64,000 nt of DNA from NCBI RefSeq assembly GCF_050262165.1, contig NZ_CP189844.1. One strand, written 5' to 3'. Within the stretch, counting starts at the first letter, position 1. Each line of letters begins with the position of its first letter. The translations under genes were made by a program, and so were the position numbers. The notes under the pieces are model-generated. The model worked only from the letters and a program-made list of their open reading frames with translations. It made no database searches and had not been told where the DNA came from. Below are positions 16,753 to 24,415 of the stretch, in pieces. Source of the DNA: Parvimonas sp015257355. Its GTDB lineage: Bacteria > Bacillota > Clostridia > Tissierellales > Peptoniphilaceae.

Positions 16753-17457
16753 ATGAAATTAAAAAAATCTACGATTATTAAAATAGTAGCAGTTTTAGCT
16801 GTTGTTTTAATTTGTATTTTTGTAAAACCTGTAAATGATAAACTTAAAGAGTTTGTTGTGCTATTTAAAGGTTCTAGTACTGACGAGGTATTAGAAAATG
16901 TAAAGAAATATATTTTATCTTATGGAAAGTGGGCTATTGTTATTTCGTTTTTATTAATGGTATTTCAATCAATTGCTGCACCAATTCCAGCATTTTTTAT
17001 TACTTTTGCAAATGCAGCTATTTTTGGATGGCAATTTGGAGCATTTTTATCTTGGGCAAGCGCAATGGCTGGAGCAATTTTATGTTTCTATATTGCTAGA
17101 TTATTAGGAAGAGATGTTGCTGAAAAATTTGCAACTAAATTTGCTCTTAATGAAGTTGAAGTATTTTTTGATAGATATGGTAAATATACAATTTTGATAG
17201 CGAGACTTTTACCTTTTGTTCCTTTTGATCCAATAAGTTATGCAGCAGGACTTACATCTATGAGTGCTTGGAGTTTTATTTGGGCAACAGGATTAGGACA
17301 ATTACCTGCAACTATAATTTATTCATATATTGGTGGAGCATTAACAGGAAGCTCAAAAACTTTTGTTACAGGATTATTTATTTTATTTGCAGTTTCAATT
17401 CTTGTATTTTTAATTAAAAAAGTTTATACAGAAAAACATAAGAATAGTGCTAAATAG
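16753..17457 (+). CDS. TVP38/TMEM64 family membrane protein (second cluster copy)
   Basis: 234-aa VTT/DedA superfamily protein: signal-anchor-like N terminus, APIPAFFITFANAAIFGW near 77-94, GAILCFYIARLLGRD, and the conserved RLLPFVPFDPISYAAG near 152-167. It differs clearly from the minus-strand copy at 13805, so the pair is probably ancient and functionally split. TAAGGAGG is 4 bp from the ATG, inside the putative SECIS region of the upstream gene. The kinase-like gene begins 8 bp after its stop. Confidence 0.86.
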   Translation: MKLKKSTIIKIVAVLAVVLICIFVKPVNDKLKEFVVLFKGSSTDEVLENVKKYILSYGKWAIVISFLLMVFQSIAAPIPAFFITFANAAIFGWQFGAFLSWASAMAGAILCFYIARLLGRDVAEKFATKFALNEVEVFFDRYGKYTILIARLLPFVPFDPISYAAGLTSMSAWSFIWATGLGQLPATIIYSYIGGALTGSSKTFVTGLFILFAVSILVFLIKKVYTEKHKNSAK

Positions 17458-17465
17458 GAGTTGTT

Positions 17466-18431
17466 TTGAAAGATATTTTAACATATATTGACAAAAATAA
17501 AGATATTTTAGGGATAGATGAATATAAGATTGATTTTTTACAACAAGGTGAATATAATATAAATTATTTAATTACAACTAAAGATAAAAAGTTTGTCTTA
17601 AGATTAAACTCTAAAAGTCAGATGAATTTACCTAATCAAATTAGATATGAATATGATACATTAAAATTTTTAGAAAAATCAGGTGTAACACCAAAAGTTT
17701 ATTATGTTGATGACTCAGATAGTAAATTACTTAATGGTGTAATATTAATGGAATATCTAGATGGTAGATCATTAATCTATGAAGAAGATAGAGAAAAAGC
17801 GGCATATATTTTTTCAAAGATTCATTCAATAGATGCTTCAAAAGCTAATAATTTTATAGTTGAAAAGAATTTATTTCAAGACAGAATATCTGAAGCTAAT
17901 TTTTGGCTAAAAGAGGTTTTTGAGAGTAAAAAGGTAAGCAAAGAGCATAAAGAATTTTTTGAAAAATTCTTAAACTATCTTGAAAATAATAAGTATAAAG
18001 AAAAATATTTTGAGGAAAATAGGATATTATGCTTAAATAATACAGAAGTTAACTCAGGAAATTTCATTATAGGAGAAAAACCTTACTTGATTGACTGGGA
18101 AAAAGCTGTAATCTCCGATCCTTGCCAAGATATAACACATTTTTTAGTTATTACAACTACAAAATGGAAAACAGATTTTATAGCAAGTAAAGAATATGAA
18201 GATAAATTTTTTGAAGAATATGAAAAGTTTTTAAATAAAAAAATAAATATTAAAGAAAGAGTGCATTTATATAAACCATATATGTATTCTAGAGCTTTAA
18301 GTTGGTGTATGAATGCATATTTAGAATATCTTAAAGAAGATAAACTAATAAAGAATGAAGATACATTTAAAAAAATTAAAGAATTTACTGATTTAGATTT
18401 TATGGAAAATTTAATTAGAGATTATTTTTAA
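17466..18431 (+). CDS. APH/choline-kinase-fold protein lacking the HxD catalytic motif
   Basis: 321-aa protein of the aminoglycoside/choline phosphotransferase fold. The N lobe has FVLRLNSKSQ and the hinge ILMEYLDGRSL. The C lobe keeps the metal-binding Asp in YLIDWEKAVISDP. Where active enzymes have H-G/x-D...N, this one reads CLNNTEVNSGN, so the catalytic His and Asp are replaced while the following Asn remains. TTKWKTD follows. Either it is a pseudokinase or it uses the Glu of NTE; I believe this variant recurs in related proteins, but cannot check. The start is TTG at 17466 with GGAG 4-5 bp upstream. It belongs to the selenoprotein operon and ends in a small hairpin. Confidence 0.78.
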   Translation: MKDILTYIDKNKDILGIDEYKIDFLQQGEYNINYLITTKDKKFVLRLNSKSQMNLPNQIRYEYDTLKFLEKSGVTPKVYYVDDSDSKLLNGVILMEYLDGRSLIYEEDREKAAYIFSKIHSIDASKANNFIVEKNLFQDRISEANFWLKEVFESKKVSKEHKEFFEKFLNYLENNKYKEKYFEENRILCLNNTEVNSGNFIIGEKPYLIDWEKAVISDPCQDITHFLVITTTKWKTDFIASKEYEDKFFEEYEKFLNKKINIKERVHLYKPYMYSRALSWCMNAYLEYLKEDKLIKNEDTFKKIKEFTDLDFMENLIRDYF

Positions 18432-18435
18432 AATA

Positions 18436-18460
18436 AGTGCTATTTTTAGCACTATTTTCT
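18436..18460 (+). terminator. Weak hairpin terminator or attenuator
   Basis: 7-bp stem AGTGCTA (18436-18442) and TAGCACT (18447-18453), 4-nt loop, followed by ATTTTCTT. The T tract is interrupted, so read-through into the rhodanese gene is likely. Confidence 0.5.
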
Positions 18461-18489
18461 TATAAAATATTTTTAGGAGGAATTTATAA

Positions 18490-19326
18490 ATGTTTGAAAA
18501 TAAATTTATTGTAAGAAAAGAATTTATTCTTGAAAACAGAGATAATGAAAATTTTGTAGTTATTGACGCAAGGGGAGATATGCTAAAGGCTGGAGACTTT
18601 GTTTACGATAGAGCTATTGTTTTGGATTGGAAAGAATTTACTTTTTTAACTGGAAAAGATAATGAATATGTTGGATTACCATTTGCTAGGGAAGTTTTAC
18701 TTGAAAAATTTTCAAAATATGGAATTACTCCTAATAAAAAGGTTCTAATATATATTAACACTTGTCCAGGATTTGGAATGGGTGAAGACGGAAGATTTAA
18801 GTTTTTATTAAATTTCTGTGGAATTGAAGCATATATTTTAGATGGTGGAATAAGTGAAATTTTAAAAATAGACTTTTATAAAAAAGTAGAAGATGATAAA
18901 GAGCTTAATAAAGCAAGTATAGATATTGATAATAAACCATTTTTATCTTATGAAAAATCAATCTTAACTGATAAATTAAAAAGTATATGTAAAGATGAAT
19001 CTGTAAAGATTTTAGATGTAAGATATGAAGAAGAATACAATGGTAAAATTATTTTTGGAGAAAAATTTGGTGGACATATAAAGAGATCAAAAAGTTATCC
19101 TTATACAAAACTATATGACGAAAATGGTTATTTACTAAACAATTCTGATATAGAAAAAGATATATTAAATCTTGGTGTTTCAAAATCTGATTTGATAATT
19201 GTTTATTGTACAACAGGAATTAGAGCTTCAATAGTTTATGAAATACTTAGTATGTTAGGATTTAATGTAAAAGTTTATGATGAATCATTTGGAAGATGGT
19301 GTATTACTGAAGAATTTGAAGTATAA
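18490..19326 (+). CDS. Two-domain rhodanese-like sulfurtransferase
   Basis: 278-aa protein with two rhodanese domains (about 1-125 and 150-278), the layout of thiosulfate/3-mercaptopyruvate sulfurtransferases. The C-terminal active-site loop is C240-T-T-G-I-R in VYCTTGIRAS, with VYDESFGRW after it. The first domain has DARGDM and a Cys in NTCPGFG. It would carry sulfane sulfur, or selenium, as a persulfide or perselenide on C240. AGGAGG lies 9 bp before the ATG. Placement behind the selenoprotein, TVP38 and kinase-like genes suggests a supply role for that pathway, which is inference. Confidence 0.85.
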   Translation: MFENKFIVRKEFILENRDNENFVVIDARGDMLKAGDFVYDRAIVLDWKEFTFLTGKDNEYVGLPFAREVLLEKFSKYGITPNKKVLIYINTCPGFGMGEDGRFKFLLNFCGIEAYILDGGISEILKIDFYKKVEDDKELNKASIDIDNKPFLSYEKSILTDKLKSICKDESVKILDVRYEEEYNGKIIFGEKFGGHIKRSKSYPYTKLYDENGYLLNNSDIEKDILNLGVSKSDLIIVYCTTGIRASIVYEILSMLGFNVKVYDESFGRWCITEEFEV

Positions 19327-19335
19327 TATATAATA

Positions 19336-19363
19336 AAAAAAGAACAGATTTCTGTTCTTTTTT
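19336..19363 (+). terminator. Terminator after the rhodanese gene
   Basis: 13-nt arms AAAAAAGAACAGA (19336-19348) and TCTGTTCTTTTTT (19351-19363) around a 2-nt spacer. The A/T symmetry means it can also end the convergent lipoprotein transcript. Confidence 0.85.
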
Positions 19364-19401
19364 GTTTGCTATTTTAAAACTAAATTATAAAATATGATTT
19401 A

Positions 19402-19911
19402 TTATTTTAATTCGTTTTTAACTACTTCTCCACCTTTTACTTCAAGTATAATTTTATCATCAACTGGAGATTTTACTATTACTGTAATATCACTACTAAC
19501 GTTTTTTGAAACTTTTACAGCAGGATCAAGAACGTATTTTTTCCAATTTTCACGGTCTTTATCAGTAACTTTGCCATCTTTTAGATTGCTAAGAGCTCCA
19601 TTAATATCAGTTGCAGCAGGATTGTCAAGTTTAAATCTAATTCTTTTTTCATTTTTTTCATAAATAGCTTTACCAAAATCTTTTATAGTATTATTGAAAC
19701 TTTCAAGGTATTTTTCAATTTTTTGTCCTGATTCATTACTAATAAGTTCCTTTTGATATTGACTAAGTTTTTCCTTTAATTCTTTATTTTCTTTTTCCAA
19801 TTCTGCAATTCTTTCTTGTGCACCATTTTCAACATTTTTAGCTGTATCATTTTTTCCTGAACAACTAACTAGTGTAAATCCAACTAGTAACAAAGCAATA
19901 ATTTTTTTCAT
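19402..19911 (-). CDS. Coiled-coil lipoprotein (paralogue A)
   Basis: 169-aa predicted lipoprotein. Signal peptide ends in LVSC (lipobox, acylated Cys about residue 17). A Glu/Lys-rich coiled coil follows (RIAELEKENKELKEKL, about 33-60), then a globular C-terminal domain ending VEVKGGEV-like (LEVKGGEVVKN). The gene at 20009 has the same architecture and a very similar C terminus. I do not recognise a characterised family. It has its own promoter at 19963-19991. Confidence 0.8.
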   Translation of the reverse strand: MKKIIALLLVGFTLVSCSGKNDTAKNVENGAQERIAELEKENKELKEKLSQYQKELISNESGQKIEKYLESFNNTIKDFGKAIYEKNEKRIRFKLDNPAATDINGALSNLKDGKVTDKDRENWKKYVLDPAVKVSKNVSSDITVIVKSPVDDKIILEVKGGEVVKNELK

Positions 19912-19962
19912 AAAAATTCTCCTTAAATAAAAAATTTGTAAATGTTTAATTTACTTATTAGT

Positions 19963-19991
19963 ATTATAAAACATAAATATATAATAATCAA
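19963..19991 (-). promoter_or_regulatory. Promoter of lipoprotein A
   Basis: Read on the minus strand: -35 TTGATT (19991-19986), 17-bp spacer, -10 TATAAT (19968-19963). Confidence 0.7.
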
Positions 19992-20008
19992 TAATTAAAG
20001 GTGAAATA

Positions 20009-20572
20009 TTATTTATTATTAATAACATCTTTAATAACTTCTCCACCTTTTACTTCAACTATCGTTTTAGTTTTATCTGTTGGTTGTAAAATTTTTACTG
20101 TTATACTTTTATCAAGATTTTTTGAAATAGTTAAAGCGGTTCCGGTAACTTCTCTTTTCCATAAATCTCGAATATTCTCGTTAGCTCTACCTTCATTTTT
20201 AGCATCAATCATTCCTGACACATCAGAGGCAGCTTGTTCAACTAATTCAATATTAACTATATTATTTTTTTCATCTAATGTAGCCTTGGCAAAATGCTTA
20301 TTAGAATTATTAAATTCTTGTAAATATTTATTAATTTTTGCAATAGATTCACTTGAAAGAGTTTCATTTCCTAAGCTTCCTTGTTTTTCTTTTAATTCTT
20401 TATTTTCTTTTTCCAAAGAATTAATTTTTTCTTGTAATTCATTATTTTTCTTTTCTAAAGAGTCTTTTTGTTCTTGTAATTCTCTGATAGCTTTATTCTC
20501 TTCGTTATTATTTTTACTAGAACAACTAACTAACATAATACTTATTAATAGCATAATAACAACTTTTTTCAT
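20009..20572 (-). CDS. Coiled-coil lipoprotein (paralogue B)
   Basis: 187-aa predicted lipoprotein with lipobox LVSC (Cys about residue 17), coiled coil about residues 30-68 with repeated KN-LEKENKELKEK units, and a C-terminal domain that shares EYLQEFNNS/KYLESFNNT-type and VEVKGGEV segments with paralogue A at 19402. The pair probably arose by tandem duplication. It starts 24 bp after the 213-aa lipoprotein gene upstream, with an AAGGAA-type ribosome site. Confidence 0.8.
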   Translation of the reverse strand: MKKVVIMLLISIMLVSCSSKNNNEENKAIRELQEQKDSLEKKNNELQEKINSLEKENKELKEKQGSLGNETLSSESIAKINKYLQEFNNSNKHFAKATLDEKNNIVNIELVEQAASDVSGMIDAKNEGRANENIRDLWKREVTGTALTISKNLDKSITVKILQPTDKTKTIVEVKGGEVIKDVINNK

Positions 20573-20596
20573 AATTATTTTTCCTTAATATTGTTT

Positions 20597-21238
20597 TTAG
20601 TTAGGTATATCTATGGTAAATTTAATATCTTCTCCTAATTTATTAAAATTTTTATCAGTAGGAGCTGATATTCTGATTTCAACTGATTTTATATCTTCAG
20701 CTTTTGAATTTTTTAGTAGATATACATTAGTTCCATTTTTCTTAACAGCTCCTAAAAATTCTCCATCTATATATGTAGAAGCAATCATATCTGGTTCAAC
20801 TTGCTCTTTTGTATTTGAAATTAATTTAGCTTGTGATATGTAAAAAGATACATCTTTATCAGAAGTGTTTTCAACCTCAATATCGAATACTACTATAGCG
20901 AACTCTTTTCCTTTTTCAACTTCAAACATTTGAGCTGTATCTTCAGTAGTAGCAGTTATCTTTGAAACTTGAATCTTTGTAAAATTATACTTTATAGATC
21001 CAGATTCTCCAGTTTTATTTAATTCCTTATTTGTAAATATAACTGTTTTCTTTAATCCATTTTGTTCTGTAGTTTCTCCTTCTTTCATTTCTTTCTTTTT
21101 ATTTTCCTTTTTATCTTCCTTGTTTTCTTCTTTTTTTACTTCACTTGTATTAGTTTCTGTTGTGTTCTTTTCTTCTTTTTTTGATGAACAACTAACTAAC
21201 ATAAGACTCATTAATAGCATAATAACAATTTTTTTCAT
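20597..21238 (-). CDS. Lipoprotein with DUF4352/DUF5067-like domain
   Basis: 213-aa predicted lipoprotein: signal LMLVSC (Cys about 17), a charged linker rich in Glu/Lys/Asn (about 20-60), then an immunoglobulin-like beta domain from about 65 with KEFAIVVFDIEVENTSDKD, the pattern of Firmicute extracytoplasmic domains annotated DUF4352/DUF5067. The function of the domain is unknown. It lies between the frameshifted lipoprotein upstream and paralogue B downstream; the gaps are small, so one transcript is likely. Confidence 0.8.
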   Translation of the reverse strand: MKKIVIMLLMSLMLVSCSSKKEEKNTTETNTSEVKKEENKEDKKENKKKEMKEGETTEQNGLKKTVIFTNKELNKTGESGSIKYNFTKIQVSKITATTEDTAQMFEVEKGKEFAIVVFDIEVENTSDKDVSFYISQAKLISNTKEQVEPDMIASTYIDGEFLGAVKKNGTNVYLLKNSKAEDIKSVEIRISAPTDKNFNKLGEDIKFTIDIPN

Positions 21239-21268
21239 AATAAATTCTCCTTAATAAATATAATGATA

Positions 21269-21761
21269 CTATTTTTTAGCTTTTCTATAACCTGCATTAA
21301 TTGCTTCTTGTTCGCTATGAAATATAACTAAATTTTTACTTGAAATTCTATCATAGTGTGCTTGACCGGGCATGTGATAAATCTTAGATTTTCTATTTGC
21401 ATGTATTTCTATTGACTCATTAGCTTCTTGTTCTTGTCTTTTCTGTTCTTCATTCTTTCTTTGCTCTTCTTGCTTTTTTTGTTTCTTCCTCTCTTTTACG
21501 CTTTTCTTCTTCTAATTTTTTCTTTTCCTCTTCCTCTTTTTGTTTGGCTTCTTCTTCTAATTTTTTCTTTTCTTCTTCTTTTCGTTTAGTTTCTTCTTCC
21601 TCTAATTTTTTCTTTTCCTTTTCCTCTTTTTGTTTAGCTTCTTTTTCTAATTTAGCTTGTTGCTCAATTTTTTGCTGTTCTGATTCTTTTTTAGAACTAC
21701 AACTTACTAAAATAAATGATGTTATAAGCAGTAGTAACAATCGTTTTTTCATAATTTTCAT
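21269..21761 (-). pseudogene. Lipoprotein with C-terminal sunset-like domain, frame broken at an A7 tract
   Basis: The uninterrupted 5' frame (21761 down to 21450) encodes a lipobox signal (LVSCSSKK) and a Glu/Lys helix, then stops. In another frame, 21440-21269 encodes IYHMPGQAHYD and EQEAINAGYRKAKK to a TAG at 21271-21269. This is the small C-terminal domain often placed after such helices (GNxxSKIYHxPGQxxY...AxxAGYRxAK). Dropping one A from the minus-strand A7 run (21480-21474) joins both parts into one frame, with EEQ/KKQ repeats across the seam. It may be a real frameshift mutation, phase variation, transcript slippage or a sequencing error. Restored length would be about 163 aa. Confidence 0.75.
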
Positions 21762-21846
21762 AAAAACTCCTCCTAAAAATAAGTATATTTTACTGTTTAT
21801 AAGTCTATTATTATATAACTTTATACGTAAAATATCGTTTGCTTAA

Positions 21847-21875
21847 ATTATACATTTAGCAAATATAAAAGTCAA
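21847..21875 (-). promoter_or_regulatory. Promoter of the lipoprotein run
   Basis: Minus strand: -35 TTGACT (21875-21870), 17-bp spacer, -10 TATAAT (21852-21847). This is close to consensus, with a leader of roughly 80 nt. Confidence 0.78.
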
Positions 21876-21901
21876 TAAATATTTTATAAGATATTATAAT
21901 T

Positions 21902-21940
21902 AAAAAAACTCTTGTAAGCAAATTCTTTACAAGAGTTTTT
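21902..21940 (-). terminator. Terminator of ssrA
   Basis: Stem ACTCTTGTAA / TTTACAAGAGT flanked by A and T runs, immediately 3' of the tmRNA CCA end on the minus strand. The A/T symmetry allows function in both directions. Confidence 0.8.
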
Positions 21941-22288
21941 GGTGGAGATGGTGGGTGTCGAACCCACGTCCGAAAAGGCATTCATATCACTTTCTCCGAA
22001 TACAGTCAATTTTAAATTTCCCAATAACCTATAAATTAACAAAATCAGTTAAAGGTATCTTATAAATACAATTACAAATCTAAGAACTTTTGTAAAGGTT
22101 GCCCACGAATTTAATGATAGAGTTTAGTCTTTTGTGGGAAAAGAATAGACTCCAAATAGCTGTCTTAAGCAGCTAATGCAAAATTATTATTTTCTGCGTT
22201 TATATTTAATTTACCACTTTTTATGTTGATTGGATACAACAATTCGCTTATGATACTGCAACCTCCCCGTCGAAGCCAGTTCATCCCC
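21940..22288 (-). ncRNA. ssrA: Transfer-messenger RNA (tmRNA)
   Basis: 349-nt one-piece tmRNA. The 5' end (22288) reads GGGGATGAACTGGCTTCGAC and the 3' end GGTTCGACACCCACCATCTC plus an encoded CCACCA, giving the usual tRNA-Ala-like acceptor and T arm. The tag frame (22197-22165) is GCA GAA AAT AAT AAT TTT GCA TTA GCT GCT TAA, i.e. AENNNFALAA, ending in the ALAA degron read by ClpXP. With SmpB it rescues ribosomes on stopless mRNA. smpB is not in the window. Confidence 0.97.
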
Positions 22289-22300
22289 ATATCTTTTAAT

Positions 22301-22329
22301 AGTATACCCATATTTTTATATCATGTCAA
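22301..22329 (-). promoter_or_regulatory. Promoter of ssrA
   Basis: Minus strand: perfect -35 TTGACA (22329-22324), 17-bp spacer, -10 TATACT (22306-22301), 12 bp from the tmRNA 5' end. This fits a highly expressed stable RNA. Confidence 0.85.
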
Positions 22330-22345
22330 ATTAAAAAAAGAAATA

Positions 22346-22732
22346 TCAATTAGATTTTTTATAAATTCTTGAAATTAATATAAAAATTGTAGCTATTGAA
22401 ATAATTGCAAGTAAAAATAAAATCATAGTTATTGTATCGTCAAATAATCTTCTATAAAATCTATAAAAGTTATAAATTCTTAATATAAAAAATAAAATTA
22501 TTCCTACATTTATTGTTAAAAGATATTTTGTATTTTTAGTTACCGATAATAAAACAAAAATGAATATAAAAATTAGAGAAATACTCAATGGAATATTTTT
22601 AAATATTGTTAAACTATGCATATATGGTTCATCAGAAGGATAAGCTCCGGCTGATAATTCTAAGGTTATTAGATAAAATAAAAATATTAAAAAACTAAAT
22701 ATTGAGTAAATTTTTTCTTTTAGTATTGTCAT
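22346..22732 (-). CDS. Small integral membrane protein, unknown function
   Basis: 128 aa with four predicted membrane segments (about 9-28, 44-65, 70-90, 98-120) and few charged residues. I recognise no family. The ribosome site AAAGGAGGAG is strong. A promoter lies at 22775-22803, and the ssrA promoter begins immediately downstream with no terminator between, so some read-through into ssrA is possible. Confidence 0.7.
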   Translation of the reverse strand: MTILKEKIYSIFSFLIFLFYLITLELSAGAYPSDEPYMHSLTIFKNIPLSISLIFIFIFVLLSVTKNTKYLLTINVGIILFFILRIYNFYRFYRRLFDDTITMILFLLAIISIATIFILISRIYKKSN

Positions 22733-22774
22733 AGACTCCTCCTTTTTATATGAACATTAGCAATTTACAACTTT

Positions 22775-22803
22775 ATTATAAGATTTTAAAGCCTTTTTGT
22801 AAA
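22775..22803 (-). promoter_or_regulatory. Promoter of the 128-aa membrane protein gene
   Basis: Minus strand: -35 TTTACA (22803-22798), 17-bp spacer, -10 TATAAT (22780-22775). Confidence 0.65.
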
Positions 22804-22861
22804 GTATTTTTTATAGCAAATGTATTCTTAAAGAAAATTATTAAATTTTCGTAATAAAGTA

Positions 22862-22890
22862 TTGTAAAAATTTTTTAATACAAATATAAT
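22862..22890 (+). promoter_or_regulatory. Promoter of the yicC-gmk-rpoZ operon
   Basis: -35 TTGTAA (22862-22867), 17-bp spacer, -10 TATAAT (22885-22890), 42 bp before the yicC ATG. Confidence 0.72.
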
Positions 22891-22932
22891 AGATAAATAT
22901 AAAAAATAATATAAATTTTTAAGGAGAAAAAT

Positions 22933-23817
22933 ATGTTAAAATCAATGACTGGTTATGGTAGAAGTGAGTTCGTTGATGAAAATTATGATTTGTCTTTTGA
23001 GATGAAAGCTGTAAATCATAAATTTTTGGATATTCAAGTTAAACTACCATATTTTTTAAATTTTTGTGAAGAAGATATTAAAAAAGTTGTAAGAAAAAAA
23101 TTATCAAGAGGACGGGTTGATATTTTTATAAGAGGAAAACAAAAGTTTTCTGAAAATAACTCAGCTTTAGATGTTAATTACGAATTGGCTTCTGCATATT
23201 TTGAAGCATATAAAAGTATTTCAACTAAACTTGGAATAGATGCTTCTGTTGGTATTGGACATATTGTTAGAAATGACAATGTGGTTGAAGTTAAGACTTC
23301 CGAAATAGATGAAGAATATTTAAAAAATAATGTTCTTGAGTCAGTTGAAAAAGCTGTAGATGAACTTGTATCAATGAGAATAGTGGAAGGTGAAAATCTG
23401 AACAAAGATTTACTAGATAATCTTTCTGCTTTTGAAAATAATTTAGGGAACATTATTGAAAGAAAAGAAGATGTTTTAAATAATCAAATTGATAGATTAA
23501 AATTAAAACTTAATGAGTTTTGTGGCGAATTATCTGAAAGTGAAGTTAATAGATTAAATCTTGAAGTGATTTTTTATACTGATAAGCTTGATATAAGTGA
23601 AGAAATTACAAGACTTAATTCACATATTCAAAACTTTAAAAAGTTTTTAAATCTTGAAAGTCAAGTTGGTAAAAAAATTGAATTCTTATTACAAGAAATG
23701 AATAGAGAAATCAATACAATTGCAAGTAAATCAAATAATTATGCGATTTCAACTTATGTTATTGAAATGAAGGTCATTATAGAAAAGCTTAGAGAACAAA
23801 TTCAAAACGTTGAGTAA
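22933..23817 (+). CDS. YicC family endoribonuclease
   Basis: 294 aa, starting MLKSMTGYGRSEF, the invariant N terminus of the YicC/YloC family, and ending with EMKVIIEKLREQIQNVE, the equally conserved C terminus. The family acts as an endoribonuclease in RNA turnover. Between these lie SRGRVDIFI near 55-63 and LNSHIQNFKKFL near 238-249. AAGGAG precedes the ATG. The gene order yicC-gmk-rpoZ is common in Firmicutes; here remA, often between yicC and gmk, is absent. Confidence 0.93.
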   Translation: MLKSMTGYGRSEFVDENYDLSFEMKAVNHKFLDIQVKLPYFLNFCEEDIKKVVRKKLSRGRVDIFIRGKQKFSENNSALDVNYELASAYFEAYKSISTKLGIDASVGIGHIVRNDNVVEVKTSEIDEEYLKNNVLESVEKAVDELVSMRIVEGENLNKDLLDNLSAFENNLGNIIERKEDVLNNQIDRLKLKLNEFCGELSESEVNRLNLEVIFYTDKLDISEEITRLNSHIQNFKKFLNLESQVGKKIEFLLQEMNREINTIASKSNNYAISTYVIEMKVIIEKLREQIQNVE

Positions 23818-23830
23818 TTTTGGAGGCAAT

Positions 23831-24403
23831 ATGAAAAAGGGATTTTTGATGGTTGTTTCAGGCCCGTCAGGAGTTGGCAAAGGTACTATTTGTGATATTT
23901 TATTAAGAGATAATAAAGATATTAAGTATTCAATTTCTGCAACAAGTAGAAACAAGAGACCTAATGAAGAACATGGTAAGAATTATTTTTTCGTATCAAA
24001 TGATGAGTTTGAAAAAATGATTGAAGATGGAAAACTTTTAGAGTATGCAAGAGTTCATGGAAATTACTATGGAACACCTAAGGATTTTGTTTTAAATTCT
24101 ATTGATAACGGAGATGTTGTTATTTTAGAAATTGATGTTCAAGGTGCATTACAAGTAAAGAAAAATTACCCAGATGCAGTTTTAGTTTTTATTTTACCAC
24201 CGGATTTTGAAGAGTTAAAAAGAAGACTTGTAGAACGTGGAACAGAAGATGAAGAAACTGTAAATTTAAGAATGAACAATGCAAAAAAAGAAGTTGAATT
24301 TTTAAATGAATATAATTATTCCATAGTGAATGATTTTATAGATGAAAGTGTTGATAAAATGAAGGCTATTATTGAAGCCGAAAGATTAAAGATTAAAAAA
24401 TAG
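23831..24403 (+). CDS. gmk: Guanylate kinase
   Basis: Phosphorylates GMP to GDP. P-loop SGPSGVGKGT at about 10-19, GMP-binding TSRNKRPNEEHGKNYFF and EYARVHGNYYGTP, and VILEIDVQGA. 190 aa from the ATG at 23831, chosen because GGAGG lies 4 bp upstream; an upstream in-frame TTG (23810) lies inside yicC and has no such site. The rpoZ gene begins 12 bp after the stop. Confidence 0.96.
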   Translation: MKKGFLMVVSGPSGVGKGTICDILLRDNKDIKYSISATSRNKRPNEEHGKNYFFVSNDEFEKMIEDGKLLEYARVHGNYYGTPKDFVLNSIDNGDVVILEIDVQGALQVKKNYPDAVLVFILPPDFEELKRRLVERGTEDEETVNLRMNNAKKEVEFLNEYNYSIVNDFIDESVDKMKAIIEAERLKIKK

Positions 24404-24415
24404 GAGGAATGAAAG

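Noticed and set aside
19394..21846. Plus-strand ORFs opposite the lipoprotein genes
   Set aside because: They mirror Glu/Lys-rich coiled coils as Phe/Ser/Leu strings and lack ribosome sites. The minus-strand genes have lipoboxes, SD sites and promoters.
21880..21945. A tRNA gene, suggested by the GGTTCGACACCCACC T-arm
   Set aside because: It is the tRNA-like 3' end of tmRNA; the matching 5' half lies about 300 nt away at 22288.
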